Assembly: GCA_034698045.1 (NCBI GenBank)
Contig: JAQGAU010000887.1
Coordinates: forward strand, 1 to 22,930
Source of the DNA: Paramacrobiotus richtersi
Taxonomy: Eukaryota; Tardigrada; Eutardigrada; Parachela; Macrobiotidae
Length of the DNA stretch: 22,930 bases
Direction: 5' to 3'
The position numbers and the translations under genes are program-made. Within the stretch, counting starts at the first letter, position 1. The number at the start of each line of letters is the position of its first letter. The notes below the pieces were generated by a model. It made no database searches. It had not been told where the DNA came from and saw nothing but the letters and a program-made list of their open reading frames with translations. Positions 19,591-22,930 of this stretch are shown one piece after another.

Positions 19591-20201
19591 TTATGGGTAA
19601 CTTATATGACGCTGCCCATGCTTGCCTGGTTTGCCGCCGTTCTGTTCTTTATTTCTTCCCTTTGCAGGAATTAAGGAAATTGCACTAAAATTGCGCTGAG
19701 CTTTAAGAGGTGGATGCGCGCTCTCGTCCTCGGTGTTCTCTCCCGATTTCGGTAAAACGGAGGGTTCCTCGAGGGCGCCACTGTGATCCTCTTTCGCGGT
19801 ACCTTCGTGAGCGCCGTTATCAATGAGCGAATGTTCATCACGATCAGCTGCGGAGGAAAAAAAAACAAAAACGGCTTGTTTCGTGGAAACTCATCTGTTA
19901 GATACTTGAGAAAGGAACAATTAACAATACTACGAAAGTAAGCACATGCGCGGGAAAAGTAATTTTACACTATATGTAACGCTTTATAAACTTACAGGCA
20001 ACGGTTTCGGAATGCCCATCTTCCACATCCGTCGGTAATGGTTTACCCTGCTGTAAGAAATAAGTTAATTTCAAGTCAAACTCTTGCATATAGAAAAAGC
20101 ATCGAAAGAAATCAGGGAGCGGTGAATTCCGTTCCTGAGTTCGTACTTACTGCGCATACTGCGATAACACCAATGAATACAAGTATAACTGCTGAATTCA
20201 T
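19591..20201 (-). CDS. Secreted charged C-terminal-block protein, copy B
   Basis: On the minus strand the exons are 20201-20151 (51 nt), 20050-19996 (55 nt) and 19847-19591 (257 nt). Phases are 0 and 1, donors are both GTAAGT, and acceptors are TTACAG and CCTCCGCAG. The product is 120 aa, the same length and exon sizes as copy A. Signal peptide 1-17 is followed by a glutamine N-terminus. Residues 18-84 are rich in D, E and H. Block 85-109 carries an R-N-F-S sequon and S-L-I-P-A-K-G-R, identical to copy A except at one residue. The tail lacks the K-P-V repeat and ends H-I-S-Y-P. Probably secreted, and possibly a precursor of a basic peptide; function unknown. Confidence 0.8.
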
Positions 20202-20290
20202 TGTAGGAGTTATCAAAACCTCTATTACCAATAAAACTGATGTTTGTAAGAGAAAATTCGAGAATGGAATGATTATAGCGAAACCGTCGT

Positions 20291-20303
20291 CCATTTTTAT
20301 ATG
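20291..20303 (-). promoter_or_regulatory. TATA box of copy B gene
   Basis: Minus-strand CATATAAAAATGG, 90-102 nt before the ATG at 20201. It matches the box of copy A. Confidence 0.55.
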
Positions 20304-20802
20304 AATTTGGGACCTTGTTGTTTCCTCGCCCTCTTGGAGTATGTGCCGGCAAAATACCTTAGCTAGCAAAGTAAGTCCAGGAATCAGCTCTCAGATACGT
20401 GGAACGTGTCGGTTTAGGGCAAGTAATACGCTAACAGTACCGATTCTCAAGTGGAATCTGCATTACTCCCTTCCACCACATGGTTTGCCGATGCTTGAAA
20501 TGCAGTCAGTTCGAAGGAACGTTGATAACTTTGAGAGCGTTTAGATTACCCACGGTCAGTGCAAATTCTTCACGTTCCACAGAAGTTCCACACACATTCC
20601 ACGTTCCACATACGTCTGCCATGTATGTGCTGGAAGGGAATAAAGCACTGCGTACTTCACAACTTACACGAATCATACGACGAAAATTAGGAATACTGTT
20701 TAAGAGACACCGATTTGCATTTTTGAGTGCCATTCCTAGACTCCTTATGCCATGTAAGGGAATTTACCGGCACATTCTCTAAGTGGCTCTAAATAACCGC
20801 AT

Positions 20803-20812
20803 TATATAAAAA
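20803..20812 (+). promoter_or_regulatory. TATA box of the divergent third member
   Basis: TATATAAAAA lies about 95-104 nt before the ATG at 20907. With the minus-strand box at 20291-20303 it bounds a divergent intergenic region of about 700 bp between the two start codons. Confidence 0.6.
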
Positions 20813-20906
20813 CTGGCCTACCGGATGTAAACATTCTATATATTATTTTGCAGTCTTAGAACGAAAGGTTTCCATACCACCGATACTGTAAGCTCTTCTA
20901 CATACA

Positions 20907-21622
20907 ATGAGTGCCACACTTAAAACAGTTGTGATCCTTGGCGTCGTCGCTATTTGTTCAGTGCTTGTAAGTGTCCAACGTCCCCGCCGTAATAGATGGT
21001 AGAATTTGCATAATATGACTTTTTTTCATGCTCGGGTAGCCTGCTTTGCATTTGCCTAGTTTTGTTTGCTGTCTTATATAGCTGGACAAACCTGTGCAAG
21101 CTGAAGCGAACGACGACAAATCGGCAATTCAACGGAAGCGGAATGCGTTTAGTTCAACAGGATACATAGGCTGTAAATTCTTGTAGCTAACAGCTTCTCA
21201 AGCTTTGTCATGCTCGTACTTTTGCACCATCTTTATAACAATATCCTTTAGTAATGAGTACCCACTGCTGTTTCCTGCGAAGTGAATATATTACTCTTTT
21301 AGCAGCGGATATTAACGAAAGTTCCGCAAGTAACAGCGGCACCGAACGCATTCCGGAGCAAATCAACAGCAAGCCACTCGAGAAGCACAACAGCACTGAA
21401 CCAAGTAAAGCAGCCCATGTTTCCGATGGTCGACAGGGTACAATTCGGGAATTCCCCAGTAACGGGACTTTAATTGGAAAGACCGACCGGCGCCATGGAA
21501 ATGGACAGCGCAATAACCCCGTAAGCACTTCGTTATTAACCGGCTTACATACAAATACTGTACATCAATTGCGTATTATGTTATTGTATATATTATATTT
21601 TGACTTGCAGTTGTCTAGATAG
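20907..21622 (+). CDS. Diverged third member of the secreted charged-protein family
   Basis: Proposed exons are 20907-20966 (phase 0, GTAAGT donor), 21082-21172 (phase 1, GTAAAT donor), 21303-21520 (phase 0, GTAAGC donor) and 21611-21622, giving 126 aa. The exon-phase pattern of the first three exons matches the genes at 14416 and 20201. The signal peptide is about 1-18, and R38-K39-R40 is a furin-type site in exon 2. Sequons lie at N55, N80 and N104. A basic glycine-rich tail (about 109-123) loosely resembles the paralogs. If the weaker second donor is skipped, exon 2 runs into a stop at 21184-21186, giving a 54-aa product. The last 90-bp intron is a multiple of three without a stop, so retention would also leave an open frame. 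Confidence 0.6.
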
Positions 21623-22930
21623 GAATAGCGGTATACAAGGCACAGAATCATAGATCACTGTACCAAAATTACCGATAGGTGACAGATCTGCTCATGTCAG
21701 CATGAGAACTAACGCAAAATCATTGTTTTCTGTATATTTTAACTCAACGATTTACGATTAATATTACCTTATGCACTTTGAGAATTATTTTATTATGGCT
21801 AATCGGTCGTTGCTGAAGCTTTCGGTATCTCTGACAGCATAGCTTACTTGCATTTCAGCACATTTATACATTACGCTATGATGAATCAGGCTCTTCTGTA
21901 AAAGATATTCTCCAAATAGAATTCGTTTTGGGAAGTAGTCATCCACAAATTTCCAAAATTATCACGTACAAGTCTCGATTCCAAACCAGCACAAAGATAT
22001 TTTACTGCTGATATTGTACTCTCTCGTAATGTGACCCTTGTTTTCTTTTAGCCTACTGGTCGATAGTGCTACTTGTTGGTCCGGACCTATACAAAGACGG
22101 TGTGGACGTTCACAGTCAGAACTGATTTAAAGCGGAAACTCCCACAACAGAAGTTCGGCGAGAACTTTAGTAATGGTCGCATTCTATGGCTGATATTACT
22201 CCGTTGATTTTAAAAATCAGCGTTGCATCTTTTATGTCACTGAGCATCATATGATGCTATTTGACTCCTGGTTCATCATTGATAAGATGTCATACGTTGT
22301 AAAATACGACAGTTATGCGAATACAAACTACTTCTGGCTCAAACTTGTTTTTAAACTAACCAGAATTGGTTCTCGTACCTTCATATCACGACAATCACTG
22401 TTTGCGAGTAACATACATTGTTGGTAAGCTGGCATTCCAAAGTAAAACCGGAAAGATAGGCAAGGCTTTCTAATGCATGACCTCTAGTTCTGTTTACTCG
22501 AGTTTGTTTACGTCCTTATAGATATTGTTTTTTCCCACCATTCGAAACGCTTGAGTGAATAATACGCTCTTCTGTACTACACAAGCTGTAACATTCGATT
22601 TCACGCTTCTCCGGTTTGAGAAGAGCAAACAACACAGGAAGCGCATAAGGAATAGTTTCAGCTTACAAGTTAGGCAAAATAAACAGCGTCAGCTAGTATT
22701 GTTATTTCTAGTTTTTCGGTTTATCCTTTATCTTATTTTTGATTATTCATTCCTTCATGCCATTTTGGGTTCTAACTCGTCTTTCGTTTTTGGTCTGGAG
22801 TGAAATTAAAATAGTACCGTGCAAATGCTGCACGAACGAGTTTGTATAAATATAGCACATTTGTAACCGCTAAAACCGTCCGGACGGAAAACCTGTCCGC
22901 CGGACACTTTTCCCCCGCAACCGCTAAAAC
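21623..22930. other. Right end of window, no gene supported
   Basis: AT-rich sequence without a convincing gene. A good acceptor-like site at 22050-22051 is followed by an open stretch to 22125, which could be a stray exon but cannot be joined in a supported phase. TATAAATATA at 22845-22854 might be the promoter of a gene beyond the window. The last 65 bases are GC-richer, with palindromes and a repeated AACCGCTAAAAC. Confidence 0.4.
22865..22930. repeat. Palindromic, repeated terminal block
   Basis: AACCGCTAAAAC occurs at both ends of this block. In between lie the 12-bp perfect palindrome CCGTCCGGACGG and an imperfect TGTCCGCCGGACA. It may be the edge of a repeat that continues outside the window. 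Confidence 0.6.

Larger units (their letters stand above)
19322..20820. repeat. Segmental duplication, copy B
   Basis: Direct-orientation partner of 13456-15363. It carries the second three-exon gene, its upstream region and the intact TATA box of the divergent gene. The best conserved part is a 57-bp run at about 19627-19683 that is identical to 13867-13923 in copy A. Confidence 0.75.

Noticed and set aside
22052-22125. Possible extra exon after a good TTTTCTTTTAG acceptor
   Set aside because: No donor of the needed phase was found in the gene at 20907-21622, and the open stretch is only 24 codons.
22555-22803. 82-aa plus-strand frame
   Set aside because: AT-rich, no promoter or splice context, no recognisable features; probably random.
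1-22930. CRISPR arrays, tRNA or rRNA genes, bacterial operons
   Set aside because: No regularly spaced direct repeats, no tRNA B-box-like sequence in a cloverleaf context, no rRNA-like sequence; introns argue for a eukaryote.

Overview
The window looks like a gene-poor stretch of an invertebrate animal (metazoan) nuclear genome, not a bacterial one. Coding sequence is split by GT-AG introns, most proteins begin with a separate signal-peptide exon, metazoan-style TATA boxes and AATAAA signals can be placed, and there is a rhodopsin-type seven-helix receptor. A tardigrade is my best guess from the feel of the receptor and the compact genes, but I cannot confirm it without a search.

Left part (about 190-12700): a tandem array of five plus-strand two-exon genes (starts at 438, 3205, 6602, 8675 and 10398). 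All encode small secreted cysteine-rich proteins of 165-191 aa. Each has a signal-peptide exon of 91-103 nt, a phase-1 intron, and one large exon carrying two copies of a module with spacing C-x4-C-x7-C(C)-x3-C-x2-C-x14-C, ending in an invariant C-terminal block (Y-C-G-G-C...F-Y...N-V-T...C). At the end of the array, on the minus strand, a sixth gene (12198-12609) has the same intron phase but only one module with identical spacing, and looks like the ancestral form. Each of the five genes is preceded by the same 100-150 bp upstream element, and the 3' flanks are homologous too, so the whole unit of gene plus flanks was duplicated. A 703-bp near-complete palindrome (5117-5819) sits between genes 2 and 3; the flank of gene 3 preserves the corresponding empty site.

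Right part (about 13450-21620): two paralogous three-exon minus-strand genes (13820-14416 and 19591-20201) encode 120-aa secreted, cysteine-free, charged proteins with an almost invariant C-terminal block. They lie in a direct segmental duplication, copy A about 13456-15363 and copy B about 19322-20820. A diverged third member (20907-21622, plus strand) is transcribed divergently from copy B. Copy A keeps only the decayed promoter of that partner. Between the two copies is an intronless 325-aa GPCR (17454-18431) with altered signature motifs (GDRW for DRY, N-F-F-F-Y for NPxxY).

The locus thus holds eight or nine small secreted protein genes and one orphan receptor. A ligand-receptor relation is only a hypothesis based on proximity. 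The remaining DNA (15364-17453, 18720-19320, 21623-22930) shows no gene I can support; it holds a strong hairpin at 16404-16505 and minor repeats.
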